Origin: Bacteroidales bacterium
GTDB taxonomy: Bacteria > Bacteroidota > Bacteroidia > Bacteroidales > Muribaculaceae
DNA: 8,456 nt
Assembly: GCA_004552395.1 (NCBI GenBank)
Contig: SFOK01000080.1
Span: forward strand, 1-8,456
Direction of reading: 5' to 3'
Program-made: the position numbers and the translations under genes
Notes under the pieces: model-generated
Database searches by the model: none
Seen by the model: the letters and a program-made list of their open reading frames with translations, nothing else
What the model was told of the DNA's origin: nothing
Shown here: positions 1 through 5,263 of the stretch, piece by piece
Layout: every line of letters begins with the position of its first letter
Numbering within the stretch: position 1 is the stretch's first letter

Positions 1-399
1 GTCAAATATGCGGCGGTTAAGCTTACGCATGTCCTGTACTATCGGTTCAGGGACAAAGCTGCCTCTTATGAGGTTCTTAAGTAGACACTCGGCTATCCAT
101 TGCGCATCCTTTACATCACTCTTGCGACCGGGGAGCTGCTTTATGAAGTACGGGTTTACAAGCTTGAGTTCCATCGAGTCGCAAAGCTCGTTCCACACCG
201 GCACCCAGTAGACTGCCGTGCTTTCCATAGCGGCTTCAGTTACTCCTCGATCCACCATGTCCTGACACATCTGACGAAGGTCCGGGGTCAGCACTCTGTA
301 GGTCTTTTCAAAAATAATGGCCTCGTCATGACTCATAATACAAAGATAAATGCTATCTTTGTGGACATCAAGGCCGGCGACTGTTCGGTTCCTGTTCAT
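1..399 (-). CDS. IS110-family transposase, N-terminal part (cut by window edge)
   Basis: This is the first 133 codons of an IS110-family DEDD recombinase, read on the minus strand from ATG at 399-397; the rest lies beyond position 1. These enzymes move an insertion sequence through a circular intermediate, without classical target duplications, and are guided by an element-encoded bridge RNA. The start MNRNRTVAGLDVHKD carries the first catalytic Asp (D11). MESTAVYW around residues 58-65 gives the Glu (E59), and GRKSDVKDAQWIAECL at 91-106 supplies the paired Asp residues (D95, D98). These match the RuvC-like DEDD domain in order and spacing. The C-terminal Tnp_20 domain with its catalytic Ser is not visible, so activity cannot be judged. 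The visible frame has no stop or frameshift. No strong ribosome binding site sits directly before the ATG. The gene faces away from trmD. Confidence 0.9.
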   Translation of the reverse strand, partial: MNRNRTVAGLDVHKDSIYLCIMSHDEAIIFEKTYRVLTPDLRQMCQDMVDRGVTEAAMESTAVYWVPVWNELCDSMELKLVNPYFIKQLPGRKSDVKDAQWIAECLLKNLIRGSFVPEPIVQDMRKLNRRIFD

Positions 400-422
400 A
401 TTTTGAAATTTAAGTATTCCTC

Positions 423-430
423 CAAATATA
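423..430 (-). promoter_or_regulatory. Possible -7 element for the IS110 transposase
   Basis: On the minus strand this reads TATATTTG, an exact match to the Bacteroidota -7 consensus TAnnTTTG, 23 bases before the transposase ATG. No good TTTG -33 partner is seen 19-21 bases upstream. A GGAGGA stretch overlaps its downstream edge, about 17 bases from the ATG, too far for a normal ribosome binding site. In IS110 elements a strong promoter can form only when the two ends join in the circle, which would fit an orphan -7 half. That last point is inference. Confidence 0.3.
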
Positions 431-467
431 ATAAAATTGTGACTAAGAGCACGTCGGAGGGAACGGG

Positions 468-493
468 AATCAAGGTGCCAGCCTTGATTTTTT
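468..493 (+). terminator. Intrinsic terminator-like hairpin with T-run
   Basis: AATCAAGG (468-475) and CCTTGATT (482-489) form a perfect 8-bp stem with a 6-base TGCCAG loop, followed by six consecutive T (488-493). That is the form of a rho-independent terminator on the plus strand. No plus-strand gene ends just before it in the window, so it either belongs to a gene displaced by the insertion sequence or insulates trmD from read-through out of the element. Confidence 0.5.
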
Positions 494-501
494 ATCCTGC
501 C

Positions 502-535
502 GGTGTAAAAATCTCATGATTTTTATCTACATTTG
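502..535 (+). promoter_or_regulatory. Probable trmD promoter
   Basis: TACATTTG at 528-535 matches the Bacteroidota -7 consensus TAnnTTTG exactly. The -33 region (about 502-509, GGTGTAAA) is only a weak match to TTTG. Transcription would begin near 542 and give a leader of about 28 bases before the trmD ATG at 570. A second inverted repeat, ATTTGC-AAA-GCAAAT at 531-545, overlaps the -7 element and the predicted start site and could bind a regulator. Confidence 0.55.
506..525. repeat. Inverted repeat just upstream of the trmD -7 element
   Basis: TAAAAATC (506-513) and GATTTTTA (518-525) are perfect 8-bp inverted copies separated by TCAT. The repeat ends two bases before the -7 element at 528-535 and covers most of the -33 to -7 spacer, a suitable place for an operator. 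It is AT-rich, so a chance occurrence is possible. Confidence 0.35.
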
Positions 536-569
536 CAAAGCAAATCAAGTGATAAAGAAAGAGAGAGCG

Positions 570-1247
570 ATGAGAATAGACATAATCACCGTGCTGCCCG
601 AGATGTTCGACGGCCCGCTGAGCTGCTCAATACTGAAAAGGGCGCAGGACCGGGGGCTTGCGGAGATCGCGGTCCACAACCTGAGAGACTACACCACCAA
701 CAAGCACCGCAAGGTCGACGATTATCCGTTTGGCGGCGAGGCCGGCATGGTGATGCAGATCCAGCCCGTCGACGCCTGTATATCGGCGCTGAAGGCCGAG
801 CGCGACTACGATGAGGTGATCTTCACTTCGCCCGACGGTGAGACGTTCAATCAGCCCATGGCGAATCAGCTCTCGCTTCTCGACAATATCATAATCCTCT
901 GCGGCCACTACAAAGGCGTGGATTTCCGTATCCGCGAGCATCTGATCACCCGCGAGATCTCTATAGGTGACTATGTGCTGACAGGCGGCGAGATGGCTGC
1001 GGCCGTGATCGCCGACTCAGTGGTCCGGCTTATCCCCGGCGTGATCGGCGACGAACAGTCGGCCCTCAGCGACTGTTTTCAGGACAATCTTCTCGCGCCT
1101 CCCATCTATACCCGTCCGGCCGATTACAAGGGCTGGAAGGTGCCCGACATACTGCTTAGCGGCCATCAGGCCAAGATCGACGACTGGCGCTACGAACAAG
1201 CCCTCCTGCGCACTCGTACTCTGCGTCCCGACCTCCTCGTCAACTGA
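570..1247 (+). CDS. trmD: tRNA (guanine37-N1)-methyltransferase TrmD
   Basis: TrmD uses S-adenosylmethionine to methylate N1 of G37 next to the anticodon of tRNAs reading CUN, CCN and CGG codons, preventing +1 frameshifting; it is usually essential and acts as a cytoplasmic homodimer. The 225-residue protein has normal family length. It opens with MRIDIITVLPEMF; the deep-trefoil-knot SAM site is visible in IILCGHYKGVDFR (108-120) and SIGDYVLTGGEM (131-142). Next come RLIPGVIG (R153, equivalent to the catalytic-region Arg154), SDCF (D168, equivalent to catalytic Asp169) and YTRP (180-183). VPDILLSGHQAKIDDWR (191-207) leads into the C-terminal tRNA-binding domain. A longer frame opens at 516, but the family start, a purine-rich stretch before 570 and the promoter at 528-535 all favour ATG 570. 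YraN follows after 23 bases, probably in the same transcript. Confidence 0.97.
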   Translation: MRIDIITVLPEMFDGPLSCSILKRAQDRGLAEIAVHNLRDYTTNKHRKVDDYPFGGEAGMVMQIQPVDACISALKAERDYDEVIFTSPDGETFNQPMANQLSLLDNIIILCGHYKGVDFRIREHLITREISIGDYVLTGGEMAAAVIADSVVRLIPGVIGDEQSALSDCFQDNLLAPPIYTRPADYKGWKVPDILLSGHQAKIDDWRYEQALLRTRTLRPDLLVN

Positions 1248-1270
1248 ACGGTTTAAATCGATTACAGAGC

Positions 1271-1657
1271 ATGTCAGGCGGCAAATCGAGCAAAGAAAAA
1301 GGCAAGTGGGGAGAACTCCTCGCGCAGGAGTATCTCATCAGGAAAGGTTACGCCATTCTTGAGACGAATTACCGGCCCGGCGCGAGTCACCTCGAGGTGG
1401 ACATTATAGCTCAGCAGGGCACCGACATGGTTTTCGTGGAGGTGAAGACACGCACAAACCCTGAGGAGGACCCGGCCGAGGCTGTGGACCTCAAGAAGAT
1501 GCGCTTCATGGCTTATGTAGCCGACAATTTTATCCGGAATCAGCCTATCCATTACAACTACCGCTTCGACATAATTGCCGTGAGCGGCACTCCCGAGGAT
1601 TATGAACTCCGCCACATCAAGGATGCCTTCCTGGCGCCTCTCAATACAAAGCGATAG
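1271..1657 (+). CDS. yraN: YraN / UPF0102 family nuclease-fold protein
   Basis: A 128-residue member of the UPF0102 (YraN) family, which has a restriction-endonuclease-like PD-(D/E)xK fold. Its cellular role is not settled; a DNA-processing or repair role is suggested by the fold. The signature is clear: KGKWGELLAQEYLIRKGY (10-27) with E15; LEVDIIAQQG (41-50) with D44; and VFVEVKTR (54-61) with E57 and K59. Together these form the D...ExK active-site pattern. RFDIIAVSG (98-106) is the conserved final strand. Length is typical and all expected acidic and lysine residues are present, so the protein is probably intact. It starts 23 bases after trmD on the same strand, so an operon is likely. There is no strong ribosome binding site, as usual in Bacteroidota. 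Confidence 0.9.
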   Translation: MSGGKSSKEKGKWGELLAQEYLIRKGYAILETNYRPGASHLEVDIIAQQGTDMVFVEVKTRTNPEEDPAEAVDLKKMRFMAYVADNFIRNQPIHYNYRFDIIAVSGTPEDYELRHIKDAFLAPLNTKR

Positions 1658-1770
1658 ATATTAGTCAGGAGTTACTTATTTGTCTTAAAAGGTGTTCCTG
1701 GGGTTCTGTAGATTAAACCTCTGAGAATGAGCCTTGTCTAAATAGAAAGTTAACCGAAATCACGAATGAT

Positions 1771-2139
1771 ATGAAGAAAATATTGCTCATATTCGCTACA
1801 CTGTTTGCGATGACATTTGCCGCCAAAGCCGACGGCGCCGTTGCTACACCGGCATCATTCCCCGGTGGCGAAGAGGCTATGACTCAGTGGCTTGCCTCCA
1901 ACATACATTACCCTGAGATAGCCCGCCAGAACCTTGTGGAGGGCACCGTCACGGTGAGCTTCGTCGTAGAGGCCGACGGCAGCGTGAAAAACGCGAAGAT
2001 AGACCATCCGCTCGACCCCGACCTCGAAGAGGAAGCGCTCCGCATGGTCAGCAGTTTCCCGAAATGGAATCCCGCCAAAGACGCGAGCGGCAATCCTACG
2101 GAGCAAACCGTAACAATCCCTGTCTGCTTCCGCCTCTGA
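1771..2139 (+). CDS. Secreted stand-alone TonB C-terminal domain protein
   Basis: A 122-residue protein made of a signal peptide plus one TonB C-terminal domain. MKKILLIFATLFAMTFAAKA (1-20) has a basic start, a hydrophobic core and an AKA cleavage site. The remainder matches the TonB_C fold seen across Bacteroidota: FPGGEEAMTQWL (30-41), IHYPEIARQNLVEGTVTVSF (45-64), VVEADGSV (65-72), then DPDLEEEALRMV and a PKWNPA near the C-terminus. Classical TonB has a non-cleaved N-terminal anchor and a Pro-rich spacer that crosses the periplasm to energise outer-membrane receptors. Both the spacer and a clear permanent anchor are absent here, so ordinary energy transduction is doubtful; a periplasmic partner or regulator role is possible. 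No TonB-dependent receptor gene is adjacent. I found no convincing promoter in the 113 bases before it, but it is too far from yraN to be certain of co-transcription. Confidence 0.85.
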   Translation: MKKILLIFATLFAMTFAAKADGAVATPASFPGGEEAMTQWLASNIHYPEIARQNLVEGTVTVSFVVEADGSVKNAKIDHPLDPDLEEEALRMVSSFPKWNPAKDASGNPTEQTVTIPVCFRL

Positions 2140-2170
2140 CCCTCAGCCCGCAACGCCGTGGCGGTAAGGG

Positions 2171-2207
2171 CTTTAGGTCCTAAAGGGCTCTAAGGTCTTT
2201 AAGGACT
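2171..2207. repeat. Palindromic CTTTAGG/AAGGACT repeat block
   Basis: CTTTAGG-T-CCTAAAG (2171-2185) is a perfect palindrome about one central base. It is followed by TAAGGTCTTTAAGGACT (2191-2207), which repeats the AAGG / TTTAA / GGAC words with changes and can pair with the first part. GGCTT (2169-2173) and AAGCC (2210-2214) also pair across the block. Intergenic runs of such words are familiar to me from Bacteroidales genomes, but I cannot count copies here. Confidence 0.45.
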
Positions 2208-2228
2208 CCAAGCCATTTAGAAGAAATA

Positions 2229-2280
2229 CGGGGCGAATTTTGCGTTTTTTCAGACGCAGAATTCGCCCCGTTATATTTGG
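2229..2280. terminator. Long hairpin, probable bidirectional terminator
   Basis: ACGGGGCGAATT (2229-2240) pairs perfectly with AATTCGCCCCGT (2261-2272). The stem continues inward through TTGCGT/ACGCAG (2241-2246 with 2255-2260, one G-T pair), giving about 18 bp with an 8-base loop. It is followed on the plus strand by TATATTTG and on the minus strand by TATTTCTTC, both T-rich though not pure T-runs. It lies between the 3' ends of the convergent TonB-domain and sigma-factor genes, where a shared terminator is expected. Confidence 0.7.
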
Positions 2281-2391
2281 GGAATTCGATTCAATCTTTG
2301 ATTGCGGCTGCTTTTAAGATTCGGGGATTATTGCCAAATTCGGCCGGAATGGATAGATCGTAATTGCCATAGTTGGCTGACAGGGCGGGGC
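2281..2391. other. Non-coding stretch after the sigma-factor gene
   Basis: These 111 bases lie between the hairpin and the stop codon of the sigma-factor gene. I see no open frame with a start, no RNA gene and no clear repeat. On the minus strand a protein-like reading of about 30 codons ends at 2291, but it has no start and is out of frame with the sigma factor. Confidence 0.5.
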
Positions 2392-2904
2392 TTAGCGGGC
2401 GTAGTCGCTGAGAAGATCCCGGAGCTGACGGCGTGTGGTGAAGATGCGGCTCTTGACAGTGCCGAGCGGGAGGCTCAGCATGTCGGCAATTTCCTCATAT
2501 TTGTAGCCGGCCACATGCAGCTGGAACGGACGGCTGAAGTTCTCGGGGATGCGGCGGATGATGTCGGAAATCTCAGTGACAGTGTAGGCTCCATCGGGGG
2601 TATCGCTTGCAGTCTCTACAGTAGAGTTTATGTGATAGAGATTGTCGGTGGTGTCTACGAGAGTGTTCTGGCGGGCCGTGCGGCGATAATTGTTGATGAA
2701 TATGTTGCGCATGATAGTGAAAATCCAGCCTTTGAAGTTGATGTTGTCGGCATATTTCTCTTCATTATCAAGAGCTTTGAGGGTGGTCTCCTGAACCAGA
2801 TCGCAGGCGGCACTGTGATCGGACGTGAGCTTATAAGCAAAGTTCATGAGGTTACTTTGCTCGCCGACGAGTCTGTCCTGGAAGTTGGAAGATTTATTCG
2901 ACAT
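2392..2904 (-). CDS. ECF-type RNA polymerase sigma factor
   Basis: A 170-residue sigma-70 family factor of the extracytoplasmic-function type. Such proteins replace the main sigma on RNA polymerase to turn on a specific regulon. Region 2 runs roughly 18-75: LMNFAYKLTSDHSAACDLVQE, then NFKGWIFTIMRNIFINNYRR (56-75) for core binding and -10 recognition. A linker rich in Thr and Asp covers about 76-110. Region 4 follows (about 112-165), with the helix-turn-helix YKYEEIADMLSLPLGTVKSR (134-153) for the -35 contact. Length and lack of regions 1 and 3 fit the ECF class. No anti-sigma (FecR-like) gene or SusCD-type transporter is adjacent, so the signal and regulon are unknown; control may be transcriptional or by a distant partner. 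ATG at 2904-2902 is the only sensible start, and a well-matched promoter lies 66 bases upstream. Confidence 0.93.
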   Translation of the reverse strand: MSNKSSNFQDRLVGEQSNLMNFAYKLTSDHSAACDLVQETTLKALDNEEKYADNINFKGWIFTIMRNIFINNYRRTARQNTLVDTTDNLYHINSTVETASDTPDGAYTVTEISDIIRRIPENFSRPFQLHVAGYKYEEIADMLSLPLGTVKSRIFTTRRQLRDLLSDYAR

Positions 2905-2969
2905 TAAATGAGTCGGTTAGTTGAAAGAATGAAGTAGAATGGAACTTGAAGTGTCTCCTTTTTCAAGCA

Positions 2970-3000
2970 CAAAGATAAGGGAAATTAATCGGACGACAAA
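2970..3000 (-). promoter_or_regulatory. Sigma-factor gene promoter (TTTG-N19-TATCTTTG)
   Basis: On the minus strand TTTG (3000-2997) is followed after exactly 19 bases by TATCTTTG (2977-2970), matching both halves of the Bacteroidota housekeeping promoter TTTG-N19-21-TAnnTTTG. Transcription should start near 2963 and leave a leader of about 58 bases before the ATG. This indicates transcription by the primary sigma rather than purely self-driven expression. Confidence 0.75.
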
Positions 3001-3019
3001 CATTTTTATGAAAAATGTT
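2999..3019. repeat. Inverted repeat overlapping the sigma-gene -33 element
   Basis: AACATTTTT (2999-3007) and AAAAATGTT (3011-3019) are perfect 9-bp inverted copies separated by ATG. The left arm overlaps the last bases of the TTTG -33 box, so a bound protein would block or assist polymerase. It sits in very AT-rich DNA that also contains TTTAAACTTTAAA, so chance or a structural role (such as an AT-rich upstream element) remains possible. Confidence 0.4.
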
Positions 3020-3047
3020 AAAATTTAAACTTTAAAAATTGTTAAAG

Positions 3048-3091
3048 CCGAAAAGACAGATATGCTGTCGCGGGCAACAGGGCCTTTTCGG
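3048..3091 (-). terminator. Candidate terminator of the envelope operon
   Basis: CCGAAAAG (3048-3055) and CTTTTCGG (3084-3091) form a perfect 8-bp outer stem. Inside it CTGTCGC/GCAACAG (3065-3071 with 3074-3080, one wobble) gives a second stem. Read on the minus strand, it is followed by CTTTAACAATTTTT, a T-rich tail. It lies about 65 bases after the stop codon of the CNNM gene and before the sigma-factor promoter, the expected place for the end of the long minus-strand transcript. The tail is interrupted, so strength is uncertain. Confidence 0.45.
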
Positions 3092-3156
3092 GATAATCTT
3101 CCCGGCCGGGTTACGGTTCGAAAGAGGACGGGGATGTAGTTCGAGGGAGAGTGGGT

Positions 3157-4437
3157 TTAGGGCTCGACGGCTTCGGGGATGGGGGTGAGGGAGACGAGCT
3201 CTATTCTTGTGGCCGACATTTTGAGGATACGGAAGCGGAATGCGCCTATGATGAAGTCGTCGCCTTCGCCCGGGAACGCTTCGAGATTTTCGAGGATGTA
3301 GCCACCGAGAGTCTGATACTCTTCCGATTCGCGAAGATAGAGGCGGAATTCCTCGTTGATGCGGGTTATCTCGAGGCGGCCTGAGAACTCGTAGGAGCCG
3401 TCGTCGAGCTTGCGGGCCACAAGACGCTGCTTGTCGTGCTCATCTTCGATCTCGCCGAAGATCTCCTCCACGAGGTCCTCGAGAGTGACGAGTCCAGCCG
3501 TGCCGCCGAACTCGTCGACGACGATAGCCATGGAGCGTTTTTCGGTGAGAAGCTGCTGCATCATCTTGTCGGCGAGCATGGTCTCGGGGGTGTAAAGGAC
3601 CTCCTTGAGGTGCTGTTTCCAGTCGGCCTCGGGGTTGAACAGTTCCGAGATATGGATATAGCCGATCACATTGTCGATATCTTCTGTATAGACTACTATT
3701 TTTGAGAGGCCCGTCTCGATGAATAGCTTCTGGAGCTGACGCCGTGTAGTGGTGCGTATGTCGACGGCTATGATCTCGTTGCGCGGGATCATACAGTCGC
3801 GAATATGGGTGTCTTTGAAGTCGATGGCGTTGCGGAAGATCTTGACCTCATTCTCCACATAGTCGCCCTCGCTCTTCTCGTCGATAGCCTGCTGTATGTA
3901 ATCGTCGAGCTGATCCATGCTTATTATATCGGATTCCTCACGGGTCTTCTTGATGCCGAATATTTTCATGAGGAGACTTGAAAGTCCCGACGACAGGAGT
4001 GATACGGGATAAAGCACTATATAGAAGAGATACATGGGGAGGGCGAAAATCTTGAGCATGAAGTTGGGGTTGATGCGGAAGACAGTCTTTGGGAGGAACT
4101 CGCCCGTGATGAGGATGAGAAGTGTGGAGAAGATGGTGTTGCAGATCAGGATCCCTGCCTCGTTGGGGATCCAGCGTTCGAACCAGGGGTTTATGATCGC
4201 CGATATTGCGATACCGTAGATGACAAGCACCACATTGTTGCCGACCAGAAGAGTGGATATGAACATGTCCTGACTGCGGTTGAATACCGAAATGATCCGG
4301 TTGATCAGGCCGCCTTTTGATGCGTCGATTCCTATGCGGACCTTGCTCGACTGCATGAAGGCGATCTCGGTGCCGGAGAAGAAGCCCGAGAGGAGGATTG
4401 CTATGATGGTAATTGTCAGGGCGGTGACGAAGTTCAT
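3157..4437 (-). CDS. CNNM/CorC (HlyC) family membrane protein with CBS domains
   Basis: A 426-residue integral membrane protein of the CNNM/CorB-CorC family, often annotated as 'hemolysin' or, in Bacteroidota, GldE. Characterised relatives support Mg2+ export or homeostasis; haemolysis is a historical label. The DUF21 membrane domain (about 1-160) starts with LSGFFSGTEIAFMQ (16-29), the conserved SGxFSGxE motif, and includes LLVGNNVV (63-70) and TGEFLPKT (111-118), with hydrophobic segments near 5-20, 60-82, 94-112 and 128-155. A linker leads to a CBS pair (about 214-330) with MIPRNEIIAVD (216-226), SKIVVYTEDIDNVIGYIHI (245-263) and MAIVVDEFGGTAGLVTLEDL (303-322), then a C-terminal CorC_HlyC domain (about 340-418) with ILENLEAFPGEGD (381-393). 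All parts are present at full length. It is the last gene of the minus operon, 86 bases after lptC. GldE identity or a gliding role cannot be inferred from sequence alone. Confidence 0.92.
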   Translation of the reverse strand: MNFVTALTITIIAILLSGFFSGTEIAFMQSSKVRIGIDASKGGLINRIISVFNRSQDMFISTLLVGNNVVLVIYGIAISAIINPWFERWIPNEAGILICNTIFSTLLILITGEFLPKTVFRINPNFMLKIFALPMYLFYIVLYPVSLLSSGLSSLLMKIFGIKKTREESDIISMDQLDDYIQQAIDEKSEGDYVENEVKIFRNAIDFKDTHIRDCMIPRNEIIAVDIRTTTRRQLQKLFIETGLSKIVVYTEDIDNVIGYIHISELFNPEADWKQHLKEVLYTPETMLADKMMQQLLTEKRSMAIVVDEFGGTAGLVTLEDLVEEIFGEIEDEHDKQRLVARKLDDGSYEFSGRLEITRINEEFRLYLRESEEYQTLGGYILENLEAFPGEGDDFIIGAFRFRILKMSATRIELVSLTPIPEAVEP

Positions 4438-4523
4438 GTGCTTTTGAGAGTTTAAATATCAGGTGGTCAAGCTATTGCTTAATATAGGGAAGCCGGGATG
4501 TTGCTTGGTATCAGACAGCGGGG

Positions 4524-5243
4524 CTATCGCATCTGCGGCGAGACAGGGACCGGCATTGGGCGGGACGAAGCAGCCGAAGGTGCAGAGACCGAGACGGACG
4601 ATATGCCTTCGGGGCGTTCGGCCTCGCTTGGGTCGGGCTTGGAGTAGGGGATGAAGCCCGAGGGCTTGCGGAGGCGGTATTCGGTGAGGTTCCCGCGCGG
4701 GTCTGTGCGCCCGTCGAAGCCGTATCCCTCTATTATCTTGCTCGGCTGCTCAAGGTGTATGAACTTGTCGGAGCGGATCATGCCGCTGCGCTGATTCCAT
4801 ATGAGCTCGTCGGCGAGGATGAGCATACGGCCGGGTTCATTGTACTCCACGTTGCCGTAGAGTTCCCATTCGCCTGTGACCTGATTGTTGACTGCGGAGT
4901 CGCATGCGAGAGTGAAGGCCACGTTGAAATCCGGGTCGAACTTTTCGAGGTAAGGGCCTCCGGGGAGTATCCAGACCGGTGTGTCGATGTCGTCGTAGAC
5001 GTACCAAACGGGTCCCACGAGCCTGTATTGCGGTATGCCCGAGTCGGTGATGATGGTCATGACGTTGCGGGTGGTCATGGTGGGCATGTGCTTCACGCTG
5101 ATATTCTCAGTGGAGACCTTGTCTTCTTCGCGGCAGGCGCCGAGCAGGCACGGCAATGCCGCGAGCGCGAGCGCGGAGAGCGCTGCGGAGCGAAGCGAGA
5201 ATATGTGACAAGGTGCTGACATAGTATCATATAGCCGCCGCAT
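4524..5243 (-). CDS. lptC: LPS export protein LptC, lipoprotein type
   Basis: LptC is part of the Lpt bridge that carries lipopolysaccharide from the LptBFG ABC transporter to LptA and the outer membrane. The 239-residue protein has a hydrophobic start (about 16-36) ending in a lipobox, CLLGAC, with Cys37 the likely lipidation site, rather than the plain transmembrane helix of E. coli LptC. The LptC fold spans about 60-200: RLVGPVWYVYDD (74-85), GGPYLEKFDPDFNV (95-108), WELYGNVEYN (126-135), LIWNQRSGMIRSDKFIHLE (147-165) and IIEGYGFDGR (170-179), the last two being the best family marks. ATG 5243 is taken as the start; ATG 5222 (MSAPCH) would give 232 residues with the same lipobox and is equally plausible. 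A Ser/Pro/Ala-rich tail of about 35 residues follows the fold. It starts 20 bases after the beta-barrel gene. Confidence 0.87.
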   Translation of the reverse strand: MRRLYDTMSAPCHIFSLRSAALSALALAALPCLLGACREEDKVSTENISVKHMPTMTTRNVMTIITDSGIPQYRLVGPVWYVYDDIDTPVWILPGGPYLEKFDPDFNVAFTLACDSAVNNQVTGEWELYGNVEYNEPGRMLILADELIWNQRSGMIRSDKFIHLEQPSKIIEGYGFDGRTDPRGNLTEYRLRKPSGFIPYSKPDPSEAERPEGISSVSVSAPSAASSRPMPVPVSPQMR

Positions 5244-5263
5244 GGGGCGACGGCCGGAGATGA

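Larger units (their letters stand above)
1..467 (-). mobile_element. End of an IS110-family insertion sequence (boundary uncertain)
   Basis: The IS110-type transposase at the left edge implies an insertion sequence entering the window. Its transposase-proximal end must lie upstream of the start codon, between position 400 and the trmD promoter near 502. IS110 elements usually lack long terminal inverted repeats and target duplications, so the edge cannot be read from sequence alone. I place it before the hairpin at 468-493, which looks like a plus-strand terminator that may be host DNA. The 400-467 stretch is AT-rich near the gene and mixed further out. The outer limit is a guess. Confidence 0.5.

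Noticed and set aside
100..519. 139-codon plus-strand open frame across the IS110 region
   Set aside because: It is the shadow of the transposase, has no family motif, and the minus-strand reading carries all DEDD motifs.
516..569. Extended TrmD start at 516
   Set aside because: It would begin inside the inverted repeat and promoter, upstream of the likely transcription start, and the added residues are not found in the family.
1658..1770. tRNA or structured RNA in the gap after yraN
   Set aside because: I looked for tRNA arms and strong hairpins; only weak 4-5 bp pairings such as GGTT/AACC appear, with no T-run or anticodon arm.
2273..2280. TATATTTG as a plus-strand promoter
   Set aside because: It matches the -7 box but lies in the T-rich tail of the terminator hairpin and no plus-strand gene follows.
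2291..2391. Protein-like minus-strand reading after the sigma-factor stop (SANYGNYDLSIPAEFGNN...)
   Set aside because: About 30 gene-like codons end at 2291, but the frame differs from the sigma gene, has no start codon of its own and upstream simply shadows the sigma gene; known relatives end where this sigma ends. A frameshifted extension is conceivable but unsupported.
3101..3110. CCCGGCCGGG palindrome as a terminator or operator
   Set aside because: GC-rich with no T-run on either side and no promoter under it; the larger stem at 3048-3091 is a better terminator candidate.
3157..4437. True haemolysin (toxin) reading of the CNNM gene
   Set aside because: The HlyC/hemolysin name is historical; DUF21, CBS and CorC_HlyC domains point to cation-transport-type function.
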